Assembly (NCBI RefSeq): GCF_000143415.4
Contig: NW_003314392.1
Location: 196,433 to 260,432, forward strand
Direction of reading: 5' to 3'
Length of the DNA stretch: 64,000 bases
Source: Selaginella moellendorffii
Taxonomy: Eukaryota > Streptophyta > Lycopodiopsida > Selaginellales > Selaginellaceae
The notes under the pieces were generated by a model, which was not told the origin of the DNA, searched no databases, and was given only the letters and a program-made list of their open reading frames with translations. Every line of letters starts with the position of its first letter. The stretch's first letter is position 1. Shown here piece after piece: positions 1-11,055 of the stretch. Position numbers and translations under genes: made by a program.

Positions 1-451
1 CCATCTCGGGTCCATCTCGGACTCCACTTCGGACTCCAACTCGGGTCCATCTCGGGTCCACCTCGGACTCCACTTCGGACTCCATCTCGGACTCCATCTC
101 GGGTCCGTCTCGGACTCCACTTCAGACTCCAACTCGGGTCCATCTTGGACTCCACTTCGGACTCCAACTCGGGTCCATCTCGGACTCCACTTCGGACTCC
201 AACTCGAGTCCATCTCGGACACTCCCATGTGTCATGTGTTGGTCCTTTTGGGTCCCTTTTTGGAGCCTCGCCTTTTGCTCGCTTCGTGCTCGTTCCTCGA
301 GCACTTCGTTGGGAGTTCCACTCCCGCTCTTGACTTTTCAAGTCGGAGCTTTTGGTCCAAACGTGTTACGCTCGTTTGGCTCTCGCTTCGGCCACTACCA
401 TGTGGCGCCCTTCCGGCTCCACTTTGGGGCCTAGGGATTTTGTGTCTCACA
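1..451 (-). repeat. 3' LTR of the LARD-like element, cut by window start
   Basis: This segment matches 5944-6394 with about four differences over 451 bp, so the two are the LTR pair of one young element. The inner end, read on the minus strand, starts TGTGAGAC at 451. Only this end is in the window; the rest lies to the left. Confidence 0.85.
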
Positions 452-491
452 ACTCCACCACCCATAGACAAAGTTCGATGTCCTCATCGAA
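452..491 (-). promoter_or_regulatory. Polypurine tract and adjacent conserved hairpin
   Basis: On the minus strand, 465-452 reads as a G-rich purine tract directly before the LTR start at 451, the position of the plus-strand primer in LTR elements. Next to it, 474-480 and 485-491 form a perfect 7-bp stem (TTCGATG/CATCGAA) with a 4-nt loop. The same stem with a different loop lies beside the chromovirus LTR at 59478-59495. A role in priming or packaging is inference. Confidence 0.6.
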
Positions 492-3400
492 CGGTGAACC
501 ATTTTATAAAGTAACACCCGCATGTGTTACCATTTCCATCCTTGGCGCGTAGCCAATATTTGTCAATGGTGTGACATTGAAGGCTCACCATGCCTTCTCC
601 ATATTCGTCAATGGTTGGACATTGAAGGCTCACCATGCCTTTTGCATATCCTCTAAGGAGGGTAGTCTCTCCAACTTAGAGACTGATTGGACCACATGTA
701 GTGGTTCTCTCCTTTTATTGGTTTAGTTCTCGCTAAACCTCTTAGAGACCCTTCTCTAAGTCAATCCCACTACTCCTTCTCGAGTAGTCTCAATTTCCAT
801 CTATTGAATGTTTGCACCTTGGAACTTTTACTCTTTTGACTTTTGGAAGTCACTTTCCTAGGTGTCTCCAACACCTTGCATTGCACAAATTGTGCAACTC
901 CACTTCCCCATCCTAGGAAGCTCATTACTTGAGGGCACCATCTTCCTCTCTTCTATTTCGTGCCACCTTGGCACTAAGTTCCATTTATCATACTTTGTGC
1001 TAGGGCTGTCCATGGCCCTATCATTTGGCTACCTTACCGCTCCCTCCCTTGGAGCTTCTACTTTCGCCAAATCAAAGCAATTCAGAATCCCTCCTTGGAA
1101 ACACACTTCCTTTCCTGCAACTTGTTAGCGTCCAACACATTAGTGTTCCTCCCCTAACTTTGTCACTTGGATTCCTTCCAAGGGATTCCACGGCCCTATC
1201 TTGGCCACTCATCTTTTGCTCCTATCCGTTGATTGTTGCACCAAGCAACATCGAATCTCTACCTCCCTCCTTGAGGTATTCTTGTGATTCCATAGCAAAG
1301 GCTCTGCTTTGCCAAGACTAAGGTGTTCGCCCCTAGTAAGTCTCTTTAGCATCTTCTGCTGTGGGCTCTATCCACGGCCCAACTTTGTGACCCTCCCATG
1401 GGTCTCTTTAGAGACTACTTTCCTTGGACACACTATGCCATCGCAATGACATAGCTCATTTCCCTAGGGTGCTTTTCCCACTTGGTCACCTTGACCAAGC
1501 CACACCATCATCAATAGTTCAAATCAACACTTTGAACTAGGAACCTTATTCCTTAACCCAAACAAGGACCTTGTCCTTATTTAGCCACAAGATCACCTAG
1601 TGATCTCACCTCGGCACCTTAACAAGTTTGCCAATAGGTACTAGGTCTTCCAGACCTTTAATTTGTTAACTACAACCCTGGGGGCATCCCCCACACTTGG
1701 CGGTGCGCCCAAGCCAGCCCTTCCGGCCAAGGGTCCATAGCAACTGAGATTAGGTGTCCCCATCTCACTCACCACGTCCTTGGTGCCACTCACACCAAAG
1801 CGTTCAAGTTAGATATGCCGAGCTTTCACACTAAGCAATCTAACCGTGCATCACGACTCCGAGGCATCCCTCGCTTGGCGGTGTGCCCAAACCAGTCTCC
1901 CCACTGAGAGTCCATGACCACCGAAATATGAGTGTCCTCATATTCCAAACTATCACCACGCCCTAGTGATTTGGGACTCGAACCCAAGCACTAGAGGGTC
2001 GGGACTCGAACCCAACCTCCGTATATGCATCTACGGACGGCATCACACAAGATGCCTGGCGTGACTCCCCACACCGGTGCACCAACTTATTTTTATAGCG
2101 CGCTACAGATCACAGCTTAGGAACCTAGTTCCTCCACACTGCGAAGTCCTCTCACTTGACATGTCTGTGATCATGCATGGACTCCTCCATGCTCGGCCCC
2201 ATGGCCCACCCTTTTTGAAGTTATCACCTTCAACTAGGGTATTTGTTCCCCCGACGTGCCAATCTCGCTTGGCAAGTCCTCCGACCACTGTAACATGGTT
2301 CCTGCATAAGCGTGAAAGTCTTTGACCATCGACTTTCGTTCAAAGCCCTCTCCTTGAACACTCGGGAACTACTTCCCTAACCTTGATAGCCTTGCCTCAT
2401 GGCAAGCTTCAAGACCACGCTTCTGCTGCGCCACTCTGATTTCGCGCGTTCCATGAACCATTTACACTTGGCCTTTCTAGGTACTAAGCTACCTAGAATC
2501 GTCTTTGGGAACCTTGAAGGAACTCTGTCCCTCAGCTTGCTAAGGCCTCCCTTTTTGCAAGCCTTCCAAATGCCACATAGTCTAACATGGACAATTCCAT
2601 ATTTTAGACTTTCCATGGCATCACGGTTGCTAGCGGCAACACCCTCGAGCCCCCACTTGATTCTCCACTCCCAGCTGGCATAACCAACCTTGGTTATGCC
2701 CTTTGATTCCTACGGTTCGGTTCTATCCCCTTACTTCTTGCTTTTTGGCTTCACACCTTTCCTTTGGTCATTCTCCTCTAGACCAGGAGGATAGCTTTGC
2801 ACTTTCTATCATGCTTTAGCAAGTATTCTTAGGGATGAACCTACCCAATAGCCTAGGGAGTGGTTCCTCAATCCGGGTATGCTCACCTTATAATCCCACA
2901 CACTGGGATTACATTGTTGCTTATGGGCCTTTACATGCCCATCACTAGCCTTGCCAAAATTCCATTTTTGGCTTTGTCCAACTCGGGTAGACAGTCCTCT
3001 CCTGTCTCCGCAACCTTGGACATTTGGATAGCACCTTCTATCCATCATTCGCTAGGGACTTAGTCCCTTGGGCTTTATCCATTGCCCTCGCGACATCAAA
3101 CACCACCTTCTGGTGTTCTAGAGTGTTCGGGTGTCCCAATGATGGCTTTCTTGATAATGAGTATTTCCTTTTATGACATTGACTTACTATATCGCAACAC
3201 AAACAACTTATCCCCCGTAAGGGTATATCCAACTTCCCTATGCTATTAAGAAGTCTTGGGTAGCTACCTTCTACCCGTTTAACCAGTTATTTTGCATCTC
3301 TTGCTTAGTTGCCTCATAGTTGTCAAGTCCTACAACTCATTGCTTGGTGCTTTCACACCTCCATCATTATCTGGGTCACCACACTCCAACTGCATGCTCT

Positions 3401-4545
3401 GCAGCTTAGGCTATGCTATTCCCATTTCCATTGGGATTCCTTTGGCAAGGGGTTCTCATGAACCCACCAACATAGCCTCAAGGTATCACACCTTGGCACA
3501 TTTGGTGTCTCCACACCATCGGCTCCACGAGCCTACCTCTATGACATTTCCCCTTCGTGTCTAAGTCTTTGCCAAGACCAACACCGCTCTTTCTCATGCC
3601 AACCATCCGTTAGCACTGCACCATAGAGGTCACACACAACTTTATGTCAAAGTTGTTTTCTTCTGGGAACACCTTTCCCATAACTTTAGCATGGCACATT
3701 TTGCCATCGATGAGATACCCTCTGTTCTCATCCTTGGATCCTATGATCCCCCCCATCTATCGTGGGGTACAACACACCTCAGTCCAAATGCTTCCATCAG
3801 TCCTTTTTAGGACCATCCGTTGACTCTACTTGAGTCATCTAGCAGTTTTTGACTTGGTTAATCCACAGACCCTTAAGGTCCTACTTGTGAGGCACTAGCT
3901 CACTGGAATACACTTCTTGCATTCCTGTCCTACTCAAAAGGACTATTTTCACAAGTGTTACTCCGACACTTGATTTTGTTCTCTGGGGGCAACTTTTGCC
4001 CCTTAGGACTACTTGTCCATGCGATGAGAATACCACTCATCTCTAAGTACACCCCCCAACTCCTTGGGTTGTTCCAGCATTTATTAAAGGTAGCCCCGGC
4101 TACCATTTCAAGGACTTGAGTCCTCTTCCGTATTTGACCTCCCACGGTCATTACCTCTGGTCTCACATTCATGAGCACCAACCTCAACTATATGAGGATA
4201 ATCTTGTGACTCCTTTATTGTTTTGGAGTCTTTATCTTTCCCGTGATCCCAACTGTAGTTGTTTACCACAACTACATTAGCCAGTTTGCTAAGTCAAACG
4301 CTCATCTGGATCACATCCTCAACTCTTTGAGGAAAACCATATACTGTTCCCAAGATCCCAAAGTCGTTCCATTATTGGCCCTTTTCTATCCACCACCTTG
4401 TCTACAAGTTCACACATGAACTGTAATGGAGAGCCATATCTTCCCGACCTGCTACTCCTCAAGGATAGGCCCACTTCTCGGACTTTCCATTACCAACACT
4501 AGTGGTGATATACTTGAGCACCAATAAAAGTCGGACTAAGGAACA

Positions 4546-4557
4546 GCTCCGATACCA
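4546..4557 (-). other. Primer binding site (initiator tRNA-Met type)
   Basis: The minus strand reads TGGTATCGGAGC here, differing by one base from the common plant primer site complementary to initiator tRNA-Met. It starts 3 nt inside the LTR end at 4561. This fixes the element's orientation as minus and identifies 4561-6394 as its 5' LTR. Confidence 0.8.
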
Positions 4558-4560
4558 AGT

Positions 4561-6394
4561 TGTAAGCGACTAATTTTTCCATTCTACTTTAGTCACTTAA
4601 CCACACCTCCGACCACTTGGAGGAGTCTCATTCACAACCTCCATAAGTCCAACTTAGGACTTGGGGCTTGCTAGCCCCGAGAATGGCATCCATGCCACTC
4701 AACCTTAGCACTTGGTCCAAGTGCTCCACGTGTCCGATCCCATGATCGACACCCCAAGGTACCACCAACGTATCGGCCCGTTACGCTAAGGCCATGCCCA
4801 ATTACCTTGGTCACACTGGTGGTCCAACACCACCTGCATTCCAATCCCGTCTCTCAAAGACTGGGTCATCCGTCCATGAGGGATCATCCCAGATCCACTC
4901 CTTAACATCTTTAGGATGCCTACAGACATGGGGAATAGCCTTCCCCAATATCTCTGTTCCGGTCCCCACCAAGTCCCTTTCTGTCCTTGGCTGTGTTCGC
5001 CAAGACTGCCACTGGATCAAGGCCCACCGGCCCTACCACTAAGTCCCACTATCCTCGAGGACTTCCTCACTGTGTGACTGTGTCCTTGGTCACCCCACCA
5101 GAGGGCTACCCCTCTTCCTTTCCACAGTCTGGGACTTTGGGACACCATTTCGGAACACCGTGGCCTTACGCGAGCCACCTGGGTACTCTTCCCACCTTTC
5201 GCCTTTAGGTGCTCTAGCCATGGGCTTAGAGCGAGGTTCCGTTGAGCCACGCCTGGTATCCAAGTAGGTAGTGCCACCCACACTTGGACTGGGAGCATCG
5301 GCCAGTCGATCTCCCGGGGGAACTAGAGCCGGCTCTTGAACACTTCACCAAGCTACCCCGCTTGTCGGTCTGTGTTCACTCTAGTCTTGGACTTCCCAGT
5401 GGGCAGCTCATCACCCAACACTGGGTCCGGCCTTCCTGGGCCAAACTGGCCTTTCCTGGCCAAACTGGCTCCACTGCAGTCCTCCCCCTACTATACTTTT
5501 GGAGCTCACCAAACCCCCCAGGGTCTGGGAGACGAACGCTTTGGGCTTTCACCCTCTCAGGCTCCGGACTCGGACTCGGACTCGGACTCGGACTCGGACT
5601 CGGACTCGGACTCGGACTCGGACTCGGACTCGGATTCGGACTCGGACTCGGGCTCGGGCTCAATCTCGGCCTCGGCCTCGGCCTCGGTCTCGGTCTCGGT
5701 CCCGATCTCGGTCTCGGTCTCGGTCTCGGTCCCGGTCTCGGTCTCGACTTCGGACTCCATCTCGGACTCCATCTCGGACTCCATCTCGGACTCCATCTCG
5801 GACTCCATCTCAGACTCCATCTCGGGTCCATCTCGGGTCCATCTCGGACTCCATCTCGGGTCCATCTCGGACTCCATCTTGGACTCCATTTCGGGTCCAT
5901 CTCGGGTCCACCTCGGACTCCATCTCGGACTCCATCTCGGACTCCATCTCGGGTCCATCTCGGACTCCACTTCGGACTCCAACTCGGGTCCATCTCGGGT
6001 CCACCTCGGACTCCACTTCGGACTCCATCTCGGACTCCATCTCGGGTCCGTCTCGGACTCCACTTCGGACTCCAACTCGGGTCCATCTCGGACTCCACTT
6101 CGGACTCCAACTCGGGTCCATCTCGGACTCCACTTCGGACTCCAACTCGAGTCCATCTCGGACACTCCCACGTGTCATGTGTTGGTCCTTTTGGGTCCCT
6201 TTTTGGAGCCTCGCCTTTTGCTCGCTTCGTGCTCGTTCCTCGAGCACTTCGTTGGGAGTTCCACTCCCGCTCTTGACTTTTCAAGTCGGAGCTTTTGGTC
6301 CAAACGTGTTACGCTCGTTTGGCTCTCGCTTCAGCCACTACCATGTGGCGCCCTTCCGGCTCCACTTTGGGGCCTAGGGATTTTGTGTCTCACA
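4561..6394 (-). repeat. 5' LTR (1834 bp) of the LARD-like element
   Basis: The LTR begins TGTAAGCG on the plus strand and ends CACA, giving TG...CA termini. Roughly the middle third is a simple satellite of CTCGGA hexamers and CTCGGACTCCAT 12-mers (5563-6163). All open frames here, including several of 200-470 codons on both strands, come from this stop-free repeat and are not called as genes. Confidence 0.8.
5563..6163. repeat. Satellite inside the LTR: CTCGGA hexamers grading to 12-mers
   Basis: From about 5563 to 5690 the sequence is nearly perfect CTCGGA/CTCGGG repeats. To about 5755 these become CTCGGT/CTCGAC types. To 6163 the unit is mainly 12 bp (CTCGGACTCCAT with CTCGGGTCCATC and CTTCGGACTCCA variants). 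Units are multiples of three and free of stops, so several frames stay open. The array is CpG-rich, unlike the surrounding interior of the element. Confidence 0.9.
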
Positions 6395-7537
6395 CTGAGG
6401 GGGAGACCAAGATCGAGACCGGGTCCAAGTTTGAGACCAAGACCGAGTTCAAGTCTAAGACTGAGATCGATTCTGAGTCCAAGTCTAAGTCCCAATCCGA
6501 ATCTGAGTCTGAGTCCGAGTCCAAGTCCAAGTCCGAGTCTGAGGGTGAAAGCCCAAAGTGTTTGTCTCCCAAACCCTAGGGGGTTTGGTGAGGTCCAAAA
6601 CTATAGTAGAGGGAGGACTCTAGTGGAGCCAGTTTGGCCAGGAAAGGCTAGTGTGACCAAGAAAGGCTATACCCACATGTTAGAGGATGATATAACCATT
6701 AAAGAGTCCAAGGTTAGATTAAATACAGATAAACAAGCGGGGTAGTTTAATGAAGTGTTCAAGGGCTAGCTTTAGCTCCTTCAGGAGATTGAATGGTTGA
6801 TGCTCCTAATCCAAGTGTGGGTGGCACTACCTACTTGAATACCTGGCATGGCTCAACGGAACCTCACTCTAGCCCCATAGTTAGGGCACCCAAAGGTGGA
6901 AGGTGGGGAGAGTACCCATGAGGCTCGCGTAAGGCCACGGTGTTCCGAAATGTTGTCCCAAAGTCCCAAACGGTGAAAAGGAAGAGGAGTAATCCTTTAG
7001 TGCAGTGACCAAGGATACGGTCACATGGTGAGAAAGTCCCAGTGGATAGTGGGATTTGATGGTTGGGCCTGCGGGCCTTGATCTAGTGGTAGTGTTGGTG
7101 AATACGGCCACGAACAGAAAGGGACTTGGTGGGGACCGGAAAAGAGATATCGGGGAAGGCTATTCCCCTTGTCTGCAGGCATCCTAAGGATGCTAAGGAG
7201 TGGATCTGGGAGGATCACTCCTAGATGGATGGCCCAGTCTTTGAGAAACGGGACTGTGATGTAAGTGGTGTTAGACCACTGGTGTGACCAAGGTGAATGG
7301 GCATGGCCTTAGCGTAACGAGCTGATATGCCAGTGGTACTTTGGGGTGTCGGTCATAGGATCGGACATATGGAGCACTTGGACCAAGTGCAAAGGTTGAG
7401 TGGCATGGATGCCATTCTTGGGGCTAGCAAGCCCTGAGCCCTGAATTGAGCTTATGGAGGTTGTGAATGAGACTCCTCCAAGTGGTCGGAGGTGTGGTTA
7501 AGTGACTAAAGTAGAATAGAAAAATTAGTTACTTACA
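6395..7537 (+). repeat. Older LTR copy in inverted orientation
   Basis: This is the reverse complement of about 4561-5700, at visibly lower identity (near 85-90 percent over the stretches compared by eye). It ends ACTTACA at 7537, the counterpart of the LTR terminus at 4561. Its satellite part (6395-6545) is interrupted exactly where the young element's LTR ends (6394), so the young element appears to have inserted into this older LTR. No primer site follows 7537. Confidence 0.75.
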
Positions 7538-7547
7538 ATACAATTCT

Positions 7548-7893
7548 TTGATGCAATGACCAAGGATACAGTCACATAGTGAAGAAGTCCTAGAGGATAA
7601 TAGGACTTAATGGGCCTTGACCTAGTAGCGGTGTTGACGAGTACGACCATGGATAAAAAAGGACTTAGTGGGGACAATAGAAAGGATATTGGGGCAAGGT
7701 GTCCCCCATGTCTCTAGACATTCTAAGGGTGCTAAAGTGTGGTTAAGGGATGATCACTTATGGACAGATGCCTTAGTGTTTAAGATATGGGACTGTGATG
7801 CAAGTGGTGTTTGACAACCAATGTGACAAAGGTGAATAAGCATGACCTTAGTATAATGGGCTGATATGTCGGTGGTCCCTTTGGGTGTCGATA
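7548..7893 (+). repeat. Second old partial LTR copy, tandem to the first
   Basis: It repeats the segment around 6993-7360 in the same orientation with many substitutions and small indels. It looks like a still older fragment of the same LTR family lying directly beside the 6395-7537 copy. Confidence 0.65.
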
Positions 7894-7923
7894 CTACAGT
7901 ATCCCCCTGTAGTCTCTGCAATG

Positions 7924-8244
7924 ATTAGTGCTTCTGCGCAATCAGAAGCACTAATTGAAGGAATGATGTCAGGAGAATTAGGTCAATGGAGCACAGAGCT
8001 AATGTGTCCCCCACTTACATAGGGTTCCCAAGGCTGTCTAGGTTGGGCTTGTGAGCAAGAGCACGCACTCCTTACCCTTTGCAATGATGTCCATCTTGGA
8101 CAAGTCACACGCCCTTGTCTTCGTCTTGGTGCTCCTCGCCTTCCTCTCCCTCCTCGGCCTCCTGCACCTCATCTCGTGCCTTCTCAATTCCCTCTCAATA
8201 GCTCTGTGCTCCATTGACCTAATTCTCCTGACATCATTCCTTCA
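7924..8244. repeat. Foldback structure: hairpin plus 45-bp perfect inverted repeat
   Basis: Arms 7956-8000 and 8200-8244 are perfect reverse complements over 45 bp, separated by 199 bp. Immediately left of the first arm, 7924-7936 and 7943-7955 form a separate perfect 13-bp stem with a 6-nt loop. The spacer contains a pyrimidine-rich strand with an open frame of 75 codons (8051-8278) that is very hydrophobic and has no recognisable domain; it overlaps the right arm and is not called as a gene. A MITE or foldback element is possible; no transposase is nearby. Confidence 0.7.
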
Positions 8245-9430
8245 TGCTTTTATTTACAATCTTCTTCTTTACCTATAGCTAAAGGTCCAATACCCAATCT
8301 CAATTCTAAGAGATAAGAACACAGGTAATGTCGAAAGTTATGAGCTAAGTTTTAAATCCTATTTTTTTCCTTTTTCCAAATAATCTCATGCAAGAAGAAA
8401 GCAAATTTATAAATTTAGACAATTTATATTTAAAGCCATTAATGGTTTAAACTTAGATTTTAGTGTTGGGTAGGAACTCCCAAAAAAAACATTGTAAACC
8501 ATGTCCATATCAAAAACCATTGTGTGCAACTGGTTTTTAGACATGGTTTCTCTAACAAAAACCATTGTGATTGTCCTTGTGGCTGAAAATCAGTTCATAC
8601 CTTAAGTTTGCATGTCGGGTATACATAGAGCACTTCTACAGTGACAAGAAGGAAGCAGCTGCATCCGATTGTCATAAGCTGCTTCCCTGCCTGCTGGAGT
8701 TGTGAATGGGTTTGCGCCTCGAGGATCAGGTGATTGTTGAAATGCTGGGGAAGTGTTGGGCCTGTTTGCAAACCACATAGTCTGGATCACATACTCAGGG
8801 ACAGACAAAGTTCTTCTTGCCGACAGCTGATTCTGCTGCGAGTCTAAAGTTTATGTTGTGAGAATAGCGATCCATGGAAACAAGAGTGTTTTGGAGGTCT
8901 GTGGTAGTCCATGTGGCAGAGGTACTCGCTCAGATCCCTTGCAGGTGACTGGCGTGCCTAGAGTGCTGCCCATTGTCCATGCACAAAGCGTTACCCAAAG
9001 TTCAAAGAGCATAGCGGCGCCCCAAGATTATACCTGCTATACAGGCCTGAGCCAAGCCAAGTGCTACGACCAAGCGGGACTCGTGGCAAAGGTTGGGATA
9101 TAGAAGCGCACATCCCTCCAATGTTTCACTCTCTCGTTTGCTAGGCCGGGCCGAATTGCTCTCACTCCACACGGTGAGGAATGGAATCCATTTTACTCTT
9201 GAGTGAAAAGTACATAGTTTTTAAATTTACACTCGAATCAATTTCGACATGAAGACCTCGATGAAGCCCCACTTACTCTGCACCGTCTTTGTTGCGGATA
9301 ACATCCCTGGCTTCATATGCCGCTAACGGTGGTTGTAGCCAGGCCTCGCAGGCGTTCGAGAAGATGGCATGGACGTGGTTTCAGGCAAGTGTGTTACCAT
9401 GGTGTTCTCCCAAACTTTTCAAAGCTTTAT
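8245..9430. other. Intergenic stretch with unassigned gene-like fragments
   Basis: About 8300-8590 is AT-rich and empty. From 8602 to about 9060 base composition becomes gene-like, with a minus-strand frame of 68 codons (8602-8808) and a plus-strand frame of 81 codons (8858-9103). I recognise no domain in either. The reverse strand between 8880 and 9060 gives short hydrophobic peptides broken by stops. This may be a decayed gene; nothing here supports an intact one. Confidence 0.3.
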
Positions 9431-9434
9431 TTAC

Positions 9435-10813
9435 ATTGAGGAACCTCGCAACCAAGAGCTTGCAATCGCCCAACAATCCATCTCTCTCGCCTGGAGCAGC
9501 ACATACAAGAGTATGGCACAAACACATCCCACCGCGAGATTGGATCCCTGCGAGATGGCAATGCAGCAGAGCATCACAAACAAGTCCCTCCTACTAGTTT
9601 GATCCGGGCACGCCATCGCCCCCCGGAGAAGAGCAGCAAGATCCCCAGCAGTCCCACTGGAAAAGCTGGCAGAATTCTCACCAGTGAGCCCCCCAAGAGA
9701 AGCCCCAGCACAAGCTTGCCACCGCTACCCCACTCGTGGCTCCGAAACGATACTGCCCGGCCAGTCCTCCAGTGCCATGGCAAACCGGGAGAGCTCCAAA
9801 CCAGCAGCCCACCAAGTTCATGAGCCCCATGCTCACCGAGACTTTGGTCGGAGTCACGGCGTCCTTCTTGGCCGGGAAGAGATCGCTCGAGAGCTTGCAA
9901 ACCGCCACCACCGAGTTGAGGATGGTGAGAGGGAGCTGCGGGATGGCGGCTCTCACAAACCGTCTTCCAGTCGTGGGAAGAGATTCGAGTGATCCGTGGC
10001 GTGGCCGGGCCAATTCGGGAGTCGTGGGGCTCCTTGAGAATGTGTGGCCTCCTCACGAACGCCAGGATGATCCCGAGCACGAACACTGCCAAGGCAGTCG
10101 GGATCCTCTGGAAAAACTTCACGAGCTTTGACGATCTCGCTTGATGTTCTTCACGGTGCTCTTCATGATCATCGTGATGACGATCACCTTCACTGTTCGT
10201 CACGAAGTACTCGTAGCCCTTGCCGGATCCATTCACCAGCACGATGAATGCGAAGCAAATCACTGCGAGGAGAATTCCATCCAAGCCCAGCCATGGTCGA
10301 TCACCCATTGCCTTGTCCCTAGAGAGATTTTGATCCTTCATCACGTACTTGACAGCCTTGACCGCGAAAGAGCCCATGCGCAAGCTGGATGCCAAGAACC
10401 ACCGGCAATGGCACGATCCAAGCCACGACCCGTGATCAAGCCCGTGGTTCCAAGCACAAACACGATCGCAGACACAGTGATCCCCGCGGCCATGATCTCA
10501 TCCACACTGAGATGCTTGGATTCGGTGAAGGCCACCGCCGCGATGGATTTCATGGGCTGGACAGGCATTGGCACGCCAAAGAGCACGCTGGTGAGAACGT
10601 TGTAGATGCTCGTGGCGATGAGAGACCAAGATCCATGCCACTGACGAGAGCTACAGCCATGACGATCGGGATGAATGTGCCCAGGTCGCCCAGCGAGCCA
10701 CAGAGCTCCTGCCATGGCCACCTGCACTGGAGATTGCCGCGCAGCCCTGTGCCATCACTGGGAGAATCCACCGCTTCTCCCTTCCTCCATGGATGGGCGC
10801 CACTGACCTCCAA
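9435..10813 (-). pseudogene. MOT1-type molybdate transporter pseudogene
   Basis: The minus strand encodes, in pieces, almost the whole of a MOT1-family molybdate transporter (a SulP relative). Family landmarks are visible: SLGDLGTFIPIV and GVPMPVQPMKSIAA near the N terminus, a central block with GYEYF, a RAAIPQLPLTILNSV segment, and ELAMACPD-like and LLQAREMD segments at the C terminus. The reading frame is broken by at least five shifts, near 10630, 10430, 10385, 9965, 9718 and 9622. The first looks like one lost base after GMDLG. A TATAAAT-type box is present at about 10822-10830 and the first ATG could be 10813. In Arabidopsis MOT1 proteins carry molybdate into the root or mitochondrion/endomembranes. 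With this many shifts spread along the gene, sequencing error is a poor explanation; a decayed single-exon copy is the simplest reading. Confidence 0.85.
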
Positions 10814-11055
10814 GAACCCTAAATTTATAATCCAAAAGCTGGCTCTTGTAATTTACCAAGCGACCATTGGAAATGAGCAAAGAATTTTCTCTTTAATAAT
10901 ACATGATGATCTGTCAAAGAATACCCTCTTTAATCACGAGGACACAGAATCTACACTCACACTATTTTCAAACAAAATTGCTACTATTTGCTAGTAGAAT
11001 TCCTAGAATCTACACTTAAAGCTTGTTCTAGCACAACACCATGAGATCTTTGTCC

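Larger units (their letters stand above)
1..6394 (-). mobile_element. Non-autonomous LTR retrotransposon (LARD-like)
   Basis: Read on the minus strand this is an LTR element cut by the left window edge. The complete right LTR spans 4561-6394 and has TG...CA ends. Just inside it, at 4546-4557, is a sequence complementary to the 3' end of plant initiator tRNA-Met, the usual primer site. The left LTR runs from the window edge to 451, followed by a purine-rich tract (minus strand) at 452-465. The internal 4.1 kb has no gag, protease, reverse transcriptase or integrase reading frame; open frames there are all under about 100 codons. A long LTR around a non-coding interior is the layout of large retrotransposon derivatives (LARDs). 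Part of the interior (about 1680-2050) contains two diverged copies of a roughly 180-bp block that also occurs beside the chromovirus LTR at 59528-59760. Family assignment is inference; the LTR, primer-site and tract positions are seen directly. Confidence 0.8.

Noticed and set aside
122-552. Short frames with WSPRWT-type or SGPSRTP-type peptides
   Set aside because: They are the same satellite in the second LTR, not genes.
5563-5690. Telomere or centromere repeat
   Set aside because: The unit CTCGGA is not the plant telomere repeat TTTAGGG, and the array is confined to an LTR.
5284-6745. Open frames of 200-470 codons on both strands
   Set aside because: They consist of translations of a stop-free 6/12-bp satellite inside an LTR and several overlap each other in different frames.
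8051-8278. 75-codon hydrophobic frame in the foldback spacer
   Set aside because: It looks like a membrane peptide only because the strand is pyrimidine-rich; it overlaps the inverted-repeat arm and has no homology or start context that I can support.
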